DNA from: Streptomyces blattellae
GTDB taxonomy: Bacteria > Actinomycetota > Actinomycetes > Streptomycetales > Streptomycetaceae
DNA length: 60,400 nt
Direction of reading: 5' to 3'
NCBI RefSeq assembly: GCF_009709555.1
Contig: NZ_WJBG01000131.1
Span: 1 to 60,400 of the forward strand
Positions 1 through 8,700 of the stretch are shown piece after piece; position 1 is the first letter of the stretch; each line of letters starts with the position of its first letter. Position numbers and translations under genes: made by a program. The notes beneath the pieces were generated by a model. It did not search any database, was not told the origin of the DNA, and was given only the letters and a program-made list of their open reading frames with translations.

Positions 1-290
1 GCCGCGGCGGACGAGGCGGACGATGCGGACCGGCTGCCGGTCGAGGTGTCCGGTCCGGCCGCCTTGAGCAGGTCGGGCGGGGTCGACCGCGGTGGGGCGG
101 CGCTCCGAGCGGGGAACTGCGCGACCGGCTTCGACGGCGCCGCGGCGGACGAGGCGGACGATGCGGACCGGCTGCCGGTCGAGGTGTCCGGTCCGGCCGC
201 CCTGAGCAGGTCGGGCGGGGTCGACCGCGGTGGGGCGGCGCTCCGAGCGGGGAACTGCGCGACCGGCTTCGACGGTGCCGCGGCGGACCG
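1..290. repeat. 138-bp direct tandem repeat, about 2.1 copies in the window
   Basis: The segment beginning gccgcggcggac starts at 1, again at 139, and again at 277, where it diverges after about 14 bases. The two full units differ by only a few bases. The array may extend left of the window. The period equals 46 codons, so it preserves the reading frame of the overlapping partial gene. Confidence 0.9.
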
Positions 291-411
291 ACGGGACGGT
301 GTGGCACCTCCGGCGGAGCGCTTGGTGCCCATCGCCGAGGCACTGGCGGGTTCCCCGGCCGTCGCCGCCGCGCGGGTCGGCGGCGAGGCGGCATCCTGGG
401 GCCGCGCATGA
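1..411 (+). CDS. C-terminal part of a repeat-containing protein, 5' end outside window
   Basis: The frame is open from base 1 to the TGA at 409-411. Its first 92 codons are two copies of a 46-residue unit (rich in Ala, Gly and Asp, with one Cys each), because the 138-bp DNA repeat is a multiple of three. The tail contains LVPIAEALAGSP. The stop overlaps the ATG of the next gene (ATGA), which suggests translational coupling. In many actinomycetes a DUF6545 membrane protein follows a small ImmA/IrrE- or regulator-type gene, but no such motif is visible here. It could also be a non-coding repeat that happens to be open; the coding call rests on the frame and the ATGA junction only. Confidence 0.4.
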   Translation, partial: AAADEADDADRLPVEVSGPAALSRSGGVDRGGAALRAGNCATGFDGAAADEADDADRLPVEVSGPAALSRSGGVDRGGAALRAGNCATGFDGAAADRRDGVAPPAERLVPIAEALAGSPAVAAARVGGEAASWGRA

Positions 412-1592
412 GCCTCGTCGTGTATCTGGCGGCCGGCCTGCTGGGGCTGTCCTTCGCCGTGCTGTTCCGCCGGCCGCGCACCGCCGTACGCAACCCGCTG
501 GCCGTGTCGACGTGTGTGGCCATCGCGCTCGGCGCGCTCGTCTTCGTCTGCTCGGCGCCGCTGACCCTTCAGGCCGTCAACGACCTGACCGGCATCACCA
601 ACTTCGGTGCGCCGCTGACGTACGGACTGCTCTCCGCGTACAGCTGCTCGCTGGTCATCCTGCTGATCCACTGGCGGGGCGGCCCCCGTGAGCGGATCCG
701 GCGCATGGTCGTCCGCAGTGTCACCGCGTATGCCGCGCTGATCGTCGCCATCGTCGTGGTGTTCGTGCTGGCCGACGCGGACACCGAGCGGCTGACCGAC
801 CTCGACACGTACTACGCCGACACGCCGTTCATGCGCGAGATGACGGTGCTCTATCTGGTCGGGCACAGCGTGGCGACCGTGGTGATGTGCGTGCTGTGCC
901 TGAAGTGGATGCGTGAGGTCACCGGGCTGCTCAAGACCGGGCTGCGGCTGATCATGGCCGGTGCGGCGCTGGACGTGCTGGGGTTCCAGCTGACCAAGTA
1001 CACGGCGGTGGGGGCGCGTTGGGCGGGCGGTGATCTCGACTTCCTGTCCACGACCGTCGCCCCGCCGATGGCCTCGCTCGCCGCGCTGGTGTGTTCCGCG
1101 GGCTTCATGCTGCCGAGGCTGCTGCCGCCGGCCGCCGCCCACTGGCGCTGTCTGGGCGACTGCCGCAGGCTCGGACCGCTGTGGTCGCGGGTGCGGTTCG
1201 TGTCCAGCGCGCCGAAGCCGCCCAGCAGTTGGTGGCAGTCGCCGCGGGAGCGGCTGCACTGGCGGGAGATGTCGATCCACGACGCGCTGCTGGCCCTGGC
1301 CCCCTACTTCGACGACCGGGTGCGCGAGCGGGCCCGGGACGTCGCGCTGCGGGAGAGCCGCGGCGCGCACGAGGCCCGCGTGGTCGCGGAGGCCGCGATG
1401 GTCGACGACGCCGCGCGCCGGGCCGCCGCCGGTGAGCCGCCCCTCGACCGGCCGAGCGCCTACCGGCTCTACGCCACCGAAGTCTCCGACACCAGCGGGC
1501 TGGTGGAGCTGGCTCAGGTCCTCACGCGTTCGCCGGCCGCCGTCATGCGTGAAGGTACCGTGAACACCTCTCACGGCTTGAACCATGGCTGA
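408..1592 (+). CDS. DUF6545 / MAB_1171c-family integral membrane protein
   Basis: A 394-residue protein with about seven hydrophobic segments in the first 240 residues (for example near 1-20, 36-50, 68-85, 103-122, 145-165 and 175-195), then a soluble C-terminal third. The latter carries the helical motif SIHDALLALAPYFDDRVRERA and ends with Ala/Arg-rich helices. This arrangement is that of the MAB_1171c family, annotated as putative transporters without a known substrate. The start ATG overlaps the upstream stop. An FAD monooxygenase follows 14 bases downstream on the same strand, so the three genes probably form one transcript. Confidence 0.75.
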   Translation: MSLVVYLAAGLLGLSFAVLFRRPRTAVRNPLAVSTCVAIALGALVFVCSAPLTLQAVNDLTGITNFGAPLTYGLLSAYSCSLVILLIHWRGGPRERIRRMVVRSVTAYAALIVAIVVVFVLADADTERLTDLDTYYADTPFMREMTVLYLVGHSVATVVMCVLCLKWMREVTGLLKTGLRLIMAGAALDVLGFQLTKYTAVGARWAGGDLDFLSTTVAPPMASLAALVCSAGFMLPRLLPPAAAHWRCLGDCRRLGPLWSRVRFVSSAPKPPSSWWQSPRERLHWREMSIHDALLALAPYFDDRVRERARDVALRESRGAHEARVVAEAAMVDDAARRAAAGEPPLDRPSAYRLYATEVSDTSGLVELAQVLTRSPAAVMREGTVNTSHGLNHG

Positions 1593-1606
1593 ACCCGAGG
1601 AGTCCC

Positions 1607-3004
1607 ATGTCGCGTAGAGCTGTTGTCATCGGTGCCGGCCTGGCCGGCATGCTGGCCGCGGCGGCGTTGTCCACTGTCGTGGACGAGGTGATCGTGCTGG
1701 AACGCGACGACCTGCCCGAGGGGCCGGAACACCGCAAGGGACTCCCGCAGGGACGTCACGCCCACCTCCTGATGGCCGGGGGCATGGCCGCCATGGAGGA
1801 GCTGGTCCCGGGTGCCCGGCTGCGCAAGGACCTGCTCGCCGCGGGCGCCCGCGAGATATCCCTCGGGCGCGGCATGGTGGCCCTCACGCCCGAGGGCTGG
1901 TTCCGGCGGTGGCGGCACGAGGGGCCGCAGATGATCACCTGCACGCGGGCGCTGCTGGACTGGACGGTGCGCGAGGCGGTCGTCGCCGGGACCGGGATCG
2001 AGATCCGCAAGGGGCAGGTCCTCGGACTCCTCGGCAGCGCCCGGCGTGTTCAGGGCGCCCGCGTATCAACTCCCGACGGTGACCTGGACCTCGATGCCGC
2101 GATCGTCGTCGAGGCGAGCGGGCGGGGGACGCGGGTCGTCAAGTGGCTGGGGCTGCTGGGCATTTCCGGCATCCGGGAGACGTCCGTCGACTCCGGACTC
2201 GTCAACGCCACGCGTATCTACCGCACGCCGCCGGGCGCGGAGGGGTTTCCGCTGACGATGGTGCAGGCCGACCCGTACGCGTCCCGGCCGGGCCGCAGCG
2301 GGATGATCCTGCCCATCGAGGGCGACCGCTGGATGGTCAGCCTCGCCGGCACCCGGGGCGGCGAGCCGCCCGCCGACCCCGACGGCTTCCTCCAGTACAC
2401 CCTCGACCTGCCCGACCCCATCGTGGGCCGGCTGATCTCCGGCGCCGAACCCCTCACCGGCGTCCACATCGGGCGCAGCACCAGCAACGTCCGGCGCTAC
2501 CTGGAGAAGGCCCCGCGGTGGCCCGAGGGCTTCGTCGTCCTCGGCGACGCGATCGCCACCTTCAACCCGGCCTACGGGCAGGGCATGTCGGTGGCCGCGC
2601 TCGGCGCCCGGCTCCTCGCCCGCGAGCTGCGCCGCGACGGCCCGTCCGCACCCGGCCTGGCCCGCCGCGTCCAGCGCGGTGCCGCCGAAACGGTCGACGC
2701 GGCCTGGACCCTGGCCGTCGGCCAGGACGTCTGGTACCCGGGGACGCGGGGCGGCCGGCCGGGCGTCGCGGACCGGATCGCCGCCGGGTACACCCGCCGG
2801 CTGACCCGAGCGGCCACCGGCTCCTACGTGGCGGCCTCCGCCCTGTGGGACGTGACCAGCCTGACCGCGAGCCCGGCCCGCCTCTTCCACCCCGACACCG
2901 TGCTGGCCGCCCTCACGGGGCCCCCGCTGCCCGCACCCGCGGGCCCGCCGCTCACAGCGGAGGAGCGGGAGATTCTGCGGGGGCTGGACCGGACGGCGGG
3001 CTGA
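1607..3004 (+). CDS. FAD-dependent monooxygenase, PHBH/squalene-epoxidase-like
   Basis: A 465-residue flavoprotein. The N-terminal dinucleotide fold is VVIGAGLAGM (residues 6-15) followed by VIVLERDDLPEG, where the Glu would bind FAD ribose. The second FAD motif, VVLGDAIATFNPAYGQGMS, lies near residues 308-326. These mark a class A flavin monooxygenase or geranylgeranyl-reductase-like oxidoreductase; the substrate cannot be read from sequence. GAGGAG lies just upstream of the ATG. It sits 14 bases after the DUF6545 gene and is likely co-transcribed with it. Confidence 0.8.
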   Translation: MSRRAVVIGAGLAGMLAAAALSTVVDEVIVLERDDLPEGPEHRKGLPQGRHAHLLMAGGMAAMEELVPGARLRKDLLAAGAREISLGRGMVALTPEGWFRRWRHEGPQMITCTRALLDWTVREAVVAGTGIEIRKGQVLGLLGSARRVQGARVSTPDGDLDLDAAIVVEASGRGTRVVKWLGLLGISGIRETSVDSGLVNATRIYRTPPGAEGFPLTMVQADPYASRPGRSGMILPIEGDRWMVSLAGTRGGEPPADPDGFLQYTLDLPDPIVGRLISGAEPLTGVHIGRSTSNVRRYLEKAPRWPEGFVVLGDAIATFNPAYGQGMSVAALGARLLARELRRDGPSAPGLARRVQRGAAETVDAAWTLAVGQDVWYPGTRGGRPGVADRIAAGYTRRLTRAATGSYVAASALWDVTSLTASPARLFHPDTVLAALTGPPLPAPAGPPLTAEEREILRGLDRTAG

Positions 3005-3076
3005 GCTTCACACCCTGCCAAGTCCGTTGCTCATCCCGTTCTCAGGTTGAGGGCTTAGAGTCCCGTCCCGTTGCTC

Positions 3077-3099
3077 ATTCCTACCGACCCGGTAGGAAT
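3077..3099. promoter_or_regulatory. Perfect 23-bp palindromic operator upstream of the TSUP gene
   Basis: ATTCCTACCG, a 3-base spacer ACC, then its exact complement CGGTAGGAAT. It lies 28 bases ahead of the ATG at 3128 and would fall inside the gene if an upstream TTG at 3071 were the start, so it supports the downstream start. It is a dyad of the size bound by a homodimeric regulator; control by sulfur status is only a guess from the transporter family. Confidence 0.75.
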
Positions 3100-3127
3100 C
3101 ATCGGGAAGACGGGACGGACCGGCCGC

Positions 3128-4039
3128 ATGCGCACGCTGATACTGCTCGCCCTCGCGGGCCTCGGAGCCCAGCTCGTGGACGGCAGCCTCGGCATGGCCT
3201 ACGGCGTGACCTCCACCACCCTGCTGCTCGCCATGGGCACCAACCCGGCGGCGGCCTCGGCCACCGTCCACCTCGCCGAGATCGGTACCACGCTGATGTC
3301 GGGCGCCTCCCACTGGCGCTTCGGGAACGTCGACTGGAAGGTCGTCGCGAGGATCGGCATGCCGGGGGCGGTCGGCTCCTTCCTCGGCGCGACCGTCCTG
3401 TCCAGGCTCTCGACCGAGGTCGCCGAGCCGGCGATGTCCCTCATCCTGCTCGGACTCGGCCTGTACGTCATGTCCCGGTTCACCTTCCGCGGCCTGCCCA
3501 AGGGCCAGTTGGGCAAGCCGCTGCGGAGGCGGTTCCTGACGCCGCTCGGCCTGGTCGCCGGGTTCCTGGACGCGACGGGCGGAGGCGGCTGGGGCCCGGT
3601 CGGCACCCCGGCCCTGCTGGCCAGCGGCCGGATGGAACCCCGTAAGGTCATCGGCTCGATCGACACCAGCGAGTTCCTGGTCGCGGTCGCCGCGAGCCTC
3701 GGCTTCCTCTTCTCGCTCGGCTCGCAGGGCATCGACTTCGTGTGGGTCGCGGCCTTCCTGATCGGCGGCCTGATCGCCGCGCCGATCGCCGCGTGGCTGG
3801 TCCGCCTGCTTCCGCCGCGGATCCTGGGCTCGGCGGTGGGCGGGGTGATCATCGTGACCAACGTCCGTACGCTGCTGCGCAGCGACTGGGTCGGCGCGTC
3901 GGGCGGCCTCAGCACCTCGGTCTACGTCGCCCTGTACGCGGTGTGGGCAGCCGCCCTGGCGTACTCGATCCGCGCCTACCGGAGGGAAAAGGCGTCGGAG
4001 ATCCAGCAGGCGGAGGAGCCGCAGCCGGTCGGCGCGTGA
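3128..4039 (+). CDS. TSUP (TauE/SafE) family sulfite/anion transporter
   Basis: A 303-residue polytopic protein with two homologous halves typical of TauE/SafE permeases. The first half carries LVDGSLGMAYGVTSTTLLL, followed by the family's HLAEIGTT; the second has FLDATGGGGWGPVGTPALL followed by GSIDTSEFLVA. The family exports sulfite, sulfoacetate or related anions across the membrane. The frame is open upstream to a TTG at 3071, but that stretch contains the palindrome, so the ATG at 3128 is preferred. A strong hairpin follows the stop, so the gene is probably transcribed alone. Confidence 0.85.
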   Translation: MRTLILLALAGLGAQLVDGSLGMAYGVTSTTLLLAMGTNPAAASATVHLAEIGTTLMSGASHWRFGNVDWKVVARIGMPGAVGSFLGATVLSRLSTEVAEPAMSLILLGLGLYVMSRFTFRGLPKGQLGKPLRRRFLTPLGLVAGFLDATGGGGWGPVGTPALLASGRMEPRKVIGSIDTSEFLVAVAASLGFLFSLGSQGIDFVWVAAFLIGGLIAAPIAAWLVRLLPPRILGSAVGGVIIVTNVRTLLRSDWVGASGGLSTSVYVALYAVWAAALAYSIRAYRREKASEIQQAEEPQPVGA

Positions 4040-4080
4040 TCGGTCAGCGCGTGATCGGGCGGCGCTGACGCCGTCCACGC

Positions 4081-4118
4081 CGGGCACTCCTGGTGACCTA
4101 CGTCACCAGGAGTGCCCG
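4081..4118. terminator. 17-bp perfect stem with 4-base loop
   Basis: cgggcactcctggtgac pairs exactly with gtcaccaggagtgcccg around the loop ctac. It lies 41 bases after the TSUP stop. There is no U-tract, which is usual for Streptomyces terminators. Confidence 0.75.
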
Positions 4119-4195
4119 CGCGTGTGTAACCTGTGAAAGACGGCGGCCCATGGGCACAGCGAAGTACGGCTGCGGGCGAAGTCGGCCAAAGGGGG

Positions 4196-6016
4196 ATGGC
4201 GTTGGGGTGGAGGGACGGCCGGGACACGGCAGCGGAGGGCTCGGCGGAGGACACGGACGAGCGGCGTCGGCTCTCCACCCTGGACCTCGTGGGTCTCGCC
4301 GCCGGAGGTGTCGTCGGTTCCGGGTGGTTGCTGGCCGCGGGGCAGGTCTACTGGGTGACCGGTGACAACGCCCTGTGGGCCTGGGTGATCGGCGGCGCGC
4401 TGATGCTGCTCATCGCCGCCGTCATGGTCGAACTGGGCATCGCCGCCCCCAAGACGGGCGGCCTGATCTTCGTCCCGCTCCAGGCCGCCGGGCCGCTGCT
4501 GGCCACGGTCGTGGCCGCCGGACTGTGGATCGCCTACGCGGCGAACCCCGCGAGCGAGGCGGCGGCGATGGTACGGGGGCTGGCGTACTGGGTGCCCTCG
4601 CTGATGGAGCAGGGGCGTGACCTGCAGAACGCCGCCGATCTCAGCGCGAAGGATCTGGCGCAGCCCTACGACCTCTCCGTCAGCGGCTGGCTGTGCACGG
4701 TCGCGTTCATGGCGCTGATCACGGCGCTCAACCTGCTGCCGCCACGCCGGCTGATAAGGCTGAACGTCCTCGTCACCGCGGTGAAGGTCCTGGTCCCGGT
4801 ACTGATCGTCGTCCTCCTCGGATTCGACCTCTTCTCCCAGTTCGACAAGATCGAGGAGTGCGTGCCAGGCGACGCCCGGCATTTCAAGGGTGGCGCGGAG
4901 CAGTCGAGTGGCAGTCTGCCGCTGCACATGGTGCTGGGCGGCGCCGTCATCTACGCCTACATCGGCTTCCAGGCCCCCCTCGACTCGGCCGGCAACGTCA
5001 AACGGCGCGGCATCGGGGAGGCGGCGCGGCTGCGATGGGCGGTGTACGGCACCCTCGTCGGCGCGTTCCTGCTGTATACGGCCCTCCAGTGGGTGTTCGG
5101 CAAGCACTGCGGCACGCTCAACGCGAACATTCTCGAATCGCCGTACGCCCAGTTCGCCACGGGGCTGGGAATGGCGTGGCTGGCCGGGCTGATCTTCATG
5201 AACGCGGTGCTGTCGCCCATGGGCGCCGGCATCGTCTTCACGCACGCCCTGACGCGTGAGGTCGCCGCGCTGAGCCGCGCCCACCTCACCCACCGGGGAC
5301 TGCAGACGGCACGCCGGGCCTCGTTCCGCTTCCGGGGCGCCGACATCGACGCGTACTGGATGATCCTGCTGGTCAACTTCGGTATCGGCCTGGCGATGCT
5401 CGCCGCGGTGCAGGGCGACTGGGGGCAACTGGTCGCCCTCAACAGCCTGCTGACGCTGGTGATCTATGCCATGCCGTGCGTCGTCCTGGCGGCGCTGGGC
5501 CCGCATGCGTTCCCCAGACCACGCCGGATGCTGCACATGGTCCTCTCCTGCGTCGCGTTCATCGCGATCGCCCTGGTGATAAACGAGTCGGGCTGGCGGA
5601 ACGTGTGGCAGGGCATGGCCGCCGTGGGAATCGGCTCGGCGCTGCTCCTTGCGCTGCCGTGGCTGGCGCGACTCGACCTGCCCTTCGTGGGACGCCTGTT
5701 GCGACGCTACGACGCACAGGAGCACGTCTCCCGCTTCGCCACCCCCGGCGACGTCGCCGTACGGCCGGCACTGCTGTTCCTGGCGCATCTGGCGATGATC
5801 ACGGTGTGCACGCTGCTGCGGCATCACTGGGGCGGAAAACCGGGCCACAACAACGCACTTGACTACGCGGTCCTGCTGATCGTCGCCGTGTCAGCGGCCG
5901 TCGTGTTCCCGCTGATGGTCCGGGCCTGCCGTGACTACACGCGGAAGGTAACGCCCAGCCTGACCGTCCTCCGGCACGAGGATCAGGTGAAATCGTCCGT
6001 CACCGAAGCGACTTGA
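4196..6016 (+). CDS. APC-superfamily amino acid permease
   Basis: About 606 residues with some twelve hydrophobic helices. TM1 contains the APC signature GLAAGGVVGSGWLLAAGQVYW, followed by helices such as WVIGGALMLLIAAVMVELG. The C-terminal quarter holds two further hydrophobic pairs and a short polar tail, so the protein is longer than a typical 450-residue APC carrier. Substrate is probably an amino acid or amine, by family. An alternative GTG start at 4133 adds 21 hydrophilic residues; the ATG at 4196 has a purine-rich run directly before it, and neither site has a well-spaced ribosome binding site. Its 3' end overlaps the convergent helical-repeat gene by 17 bases. Confidence 0.8.
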   Translation: MALGWRDGRDTAAEGSAEDTDERRRLSTLDLVGLAAGGVVGSGWLLAAGQVYWVTGDNALWAWVIGGALMLLIAAVMVELGIAAPKTGGLIFVPLQAAGPLLATVVAAGLWIAYAANPASEAAAMVRGLAYWVPSLMEQGRDLQNAADLSAKDLAQPYDLSVSGWLCTVAFMALITALNLLPPRRLIRLNVLVTAVKVLVPVLIVVLLGFDLFSQFDKIEECVPGDARHFKGGAEQSSGSLPLHMVLGGAVIYAYIGFQAPLDSAGNVKRRGIGEAARLRWAVYGTLVGAFLLYTALQWVFGKHCGTLNANILESPYAQFATGLGMAWLAGLIFMNAVLSPMGAGIVFTHALTREVAALSRAHLTHRGLQTARRASFRFRGADIDAYWMILLVNFGIGLAMLAAVQGDWGQLVALNSLLTLVIYAMPCVVLAALGPHAFPRPRRMLHMVLSCVAFIAIALVINESGWRNVWQGMAAVGIGSALLLALPWLARLDLPFVGRLLRRYDAQEHVSRFATPGDVAVRPALLFLAHLAMITVCTLLRHHWGGKPGHNNALDYAVLLIVAVSAAVVFPLMVRACRDYTRKVTPSLTVLRHEDQVKSSVTEAT

Positions 6017-7670
6017 TGACCCAGTCGGCCGCCTCGCGCTGATCGGCCGCCCGCAGCGCGGTCACCGCCTCGTCACGGCGGACGCCGTCCGACCAACGGC
6101 CCACCGTGGCCCGCACCAGCAGCTCCGCGTCCGGCAGCGCCAGTGCCTGACGCACGACCTCGACGACACCGGGCGGAGTCACCCGCTGTTCGTTCTCCAG
6201 AAGCCGTTCGAGCAACGTCCAGGACGCGTCGTGCAGTCCGGCTCCGTGCAGCCGCCGCGCGACATCGGCGACCAGCCCGGCGTCGAGCTCGCCCGCGGGG
6301 TCGGAGAGTTCACGGCAGGCGGAGCGTACGGCAACCAGGTGTTTCGCCTGCAGCGCGCGCAGGCAGTCCACGAACCAGTCCCGGTCCGCGTCGGGGCCCA
6401 TGACGGCAACGGCCAGACGGTATCCCATCTCGTGCTGGGCCCGGGTCTTGTCCCGGCTGCGGTTGACGCGGCCCAGCAGGGTCACCAGGTCCTCGCCGGA
6501 GCGCCCCTCGACCCGGACGGCGGCCTCATAGCGCAGCAGCCGGGAGCACTCGGGGTCGGCGCCCATCTGGGGCAGCCACTCGTCGATATGCTCCAGCTCC
6601 TCCAGGGAGCGGGGAGAGGAGTCGGGGGCGGTTCTGCCCTCCGCGATGTCTGCCAGCAGATCCCGCGTGGTGCGGGTCAGCGAAGGCTCCTTGTGCCAGG
6701 CGGCCACGAGGCCGCCCAGATCCTTCAGGCTCTCGCGCCCGGCCGCATAGCGCCGCACCATGGCGCACTTGGCGGGGGACGCCGTGTCGCCCGTCGACAG
6801 CAGCGCGCACAGGCTCACCACATGGTCGTACGGCACTGTGCTGCCTATGTACTCGGCGAGCGCGTCGTCGGTGCCGCCCCGGGCGATCAGACTCGCCACC
6901 AGTCCCCGGGTTCTGCCCACCTCGGCCGCGTTCTGGGCGTTCAGCCTGTCCTCGACCCACCGTTCCAGGATCTGCCCGGCCGGGCTGAGGTGCTGGAAGG
7001 CGCCGGACAGGTCGGCCATCTCCTCGTCCTCGGCGCCGACCCCGGCGGTGCCCAGCGGGCTGTCGGCGATCGCCTGGAGGGTCAGTTCGAGGAGCCGGTC
7101 GGCCTCGCGGTGACACCCCTCGTCACGGAGCGCGGTGTGCAGCAGCGCCTTGTCGAGGTTGGTGCGGCCGGAGCCGGGAGACGCGAACACCTGCACGGTG
7201 CGCTCCGCCAGTTCCGGCTGCCGCCGCTGGAGTACGCGTACGAACACCGCCACGTCGAACGCCGTGCGCTGGCAGGCCACATCGTGCACGATGCTCGCGG
7301 TGATCGGGGCGCGCTCGCCGCCGGACTCCGCCTCGTGCTGCATCAGGGCCAGCTCGGCCGCCTCCCCGACGGGGCGTGACAGGGCCGCCGTCGCCATCAG
7401 CATGACCGCGTCCCGCCCGTCGAAGTGGTGGGCGAGTTCCACCAGTTCGTGGACCGGGCGGCGCAGGGCGAACGCGTGCAGGGCACGCATCGCCATCGCG
7501 TCGTGCCGCTCCTGCCGCATCGTGTTCAGACTCAGCACGAACTGCTCGACCTCGAACCGTGTCACCCAGGCGTACGCCTCGTGGAGCGACTCGGCCAGGT
7601 CCGGCTGGAACAGATGGTCGGTGCGGCGGGCGCTTTCCCGGCCGTTGGAGCCGTCGCCGTCGTCTGTCAT
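6000..7670 (-). CDS. Alpha-helical repeat protein of the caspase/EACC1 locus, function unknown
   Basis: 556 residues, almost entirely amphipathic helices. It contains roughly 35-40-residue repeats of the kind RRPVHELVELAHHFDGRDAV followed by RPVGEAAELAL, resembling the helical arrays found in many Streptomyces proteins; no signal peptide, membrane helix, Walker motif or nuclease motif is visible. Its ATG overlaps the TGA of the caspase-like gene by 4 bases, so the two are translationally coupled and probably made together. By analogy with other protease-linked helical proteins it may be a partner, scaffold, sensor or substrate of the protease. That is inference; I do not recognise a named family. 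Confidence 0.7.
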   Translation of the reverse strand: MTDDGDGSNGRESARRTDHLFQPDLAESLHEAYAWVTRFEVEQFVLSLNTMRQERHDAMAMRALHAFALRRPVHELVELAHHFDGRDAVMLMATAALSRPVGEAAELALMQHEAESGGERAPITASIVHDVACQRTAFDVAVFVRVLQRRQPELAERTVQVFASPGSGRTNLDKALLHTALRDEGCHREADRLLELTLQAIADSPLGTAGVGAEDEEMADLSGAFQHLSPAGQILERWVEDRLNAQNAAEVGRTRGLVASLIARGGTDDALAEYIGSTVPYDHVVSLCALLSTGDTASPAKCAMVRRYAAGRESLKDLGGLVAAWHKEPSLTRTTRDLLADIAEGRTAPDSSPRSLEELEHIDEWLPQMGADPECSRLLRYEAAVRVEGRSGEDLVTLLGRVNRSRDKTRAQHEMGYRLAVAVMGPDADRDWFVDCLRALQAKHLVAVRSACRELSDPAGELDAGLVADVARRLHGAGLHDASWTLLERLLENEQRVTPPGVVEVVRQALALPDAELLVRATVGRWSDGVRRDEAVTALRAADQREAADWVIKSLR

Positions 7671-8695
7671 CCGCCGCCCAGCATCGCGCGTTCGATCTCA
7701 CCCCAGTACGCGACGAAGTCGGTCGGGTTGGTCAGCAGCCCGCCCGCCTTCGTGTCGACCCGGCGGGCCAGGGCCCGGCTCTGCTCGTCCCCCTTCTTCA
7801 ACTGCACCACCACGCGGCCCGCGAGTTCCGGGTGGCTCATCAGACTGGGCAGTATGCGGTCGCCGTTGAGGTGCAGCTCACGGACCCACTGGTCCACCGA
7901 TTCCGGGGTGCGCGGCCGGGGCCGCCGGCCCTTCGCGTGGTTGGTGAACAGCGTGGCCGCCTCCGAGGCGTCGTTCAGCAGCATCCGGGGTGCGTGGTGG
8001 ACGCCGCACTCCTGCATGCTCTCGTCGATACCGGCGCGGAGCGCACCGAGTGTGAGGTCGTCGGGGTGGTCGGGCATGCCCTCGCCGAGCACGTTCAGCA
8101 GATGGCCGCTGAACGGCGTACAGGTGTCGAGGGGTTCGGGGAGGTTCGTGCAGGCGTCGGCCCACGCGTTGTGGACGTTGCCGCCGACCGCGGTGAGCAC
8201 ACAGGTGCCCTGGTAGCGGGTGCCGAGGGCGCCGGGGAGCGCGGAGTCGGGGCCCAGGTGGGGCAGCATGTTGGAGTAACAGCAGTCGGTGATCAGCACC
8301 TTGAGACCGGCCTTGCTCTTCCGGATCGCCCGGTACACGTACCAGGCGGACAGCCAGGTCCAGGGCTCGTTGAGGCGGGAGGAGCCGACCGCGAAGTGGA
8401 CCTGGCCGCCCGGTACGTCCTGCCAGTACGCGCCATGCCCGACGTACACCACGAGCAGGGTGTCCCGCGGTCCCTCACCGGCCGCCGCCGCCTCGTGGAG
8501 GGCGCGCATCACCCCGTCCGCGGTCCGCGTCCGGTGCGGCTCCAGCACCGCGGCCCTCGCCGAGGCGTCCCACCGTGGGTCCCGGGACAGCGCGGCCCCG
8601 TAGGCGAGAGCGCTCGCCTCGATCGTCGGATACCCGTGTATGCCGGAGTCGTCGTCGTAGGTGCCGACTCCGATCACCAACGCCCGGGACGCCAC
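7667..8695 (-). CDS. Caspase-like cysteine protease (peptidase C14, EACC1-associated type)
   Basis: 342 residues, GTG start. The caspase fold is clear: strand ALVIGVGTYDDDSG (5-18), the catalytic His in VVYVGHGAYW (His87), and the catalytic Cys in LKVLITDCCYSN (probably Cys139, preceded by the conserved Asp137). After about residue 240 there is a short helical C-terminal region without other recognisable domains. No signal peptide, so cytoplasmic. Five bases separate it from the EACC1-like gene upstream and it overlaps the helical-repeat gene downstream by 4 bases. Bacterial caspases in such operons are predicted effectors of regulated self-destruction or conflict systems. The cleavage target is unknown. 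Confidence 0.85.
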   Translation of the reverse strand: MASRALVIGVGTYDDDSGIHGYPTIEASALAYGAALSRDPRWDASARAAVLEPHRTRTADGVMRALHEAAAAGEGPRDTLLVVYVGHGAYWQDVPGGQVHFAVGSSRLNEPWTWLSAWYVYRAIRKSKAGLKVLITDCCYSNMLPHLGPDSALPGALGTRYQGTCVLTAVGGNVHNAWADACTNLPEPLDTCTPFSGHLLNVLGEGMPDHPDDLTLGALRAGIDESMQECGVHHAPRMLLNDASEAATLFTNHAKGRRPRPRTPESVDQWVRELHLNGDRILPSLMSHPELAGRVVVQLKKGDEQSRALARRVDTKAGGLLTNPTDFVAYWGEIERAMLGGG

Positions 8696-8700
8696 GCCGG

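Noticed and set aside
3071..3127. TTG start for the TSUP transporter
   Set aside because: The extension would be encoded by the perfect palindrome and lacks hydrophobic or conserved sequence.
4103..5848. 581-codon minus-strand frame opposite the APC permease
   Set aside because: No start signal, and Gln/Arg/His-rich sequence typical of antisense frames in Streptomyces; the plus strand has a clear transporter.
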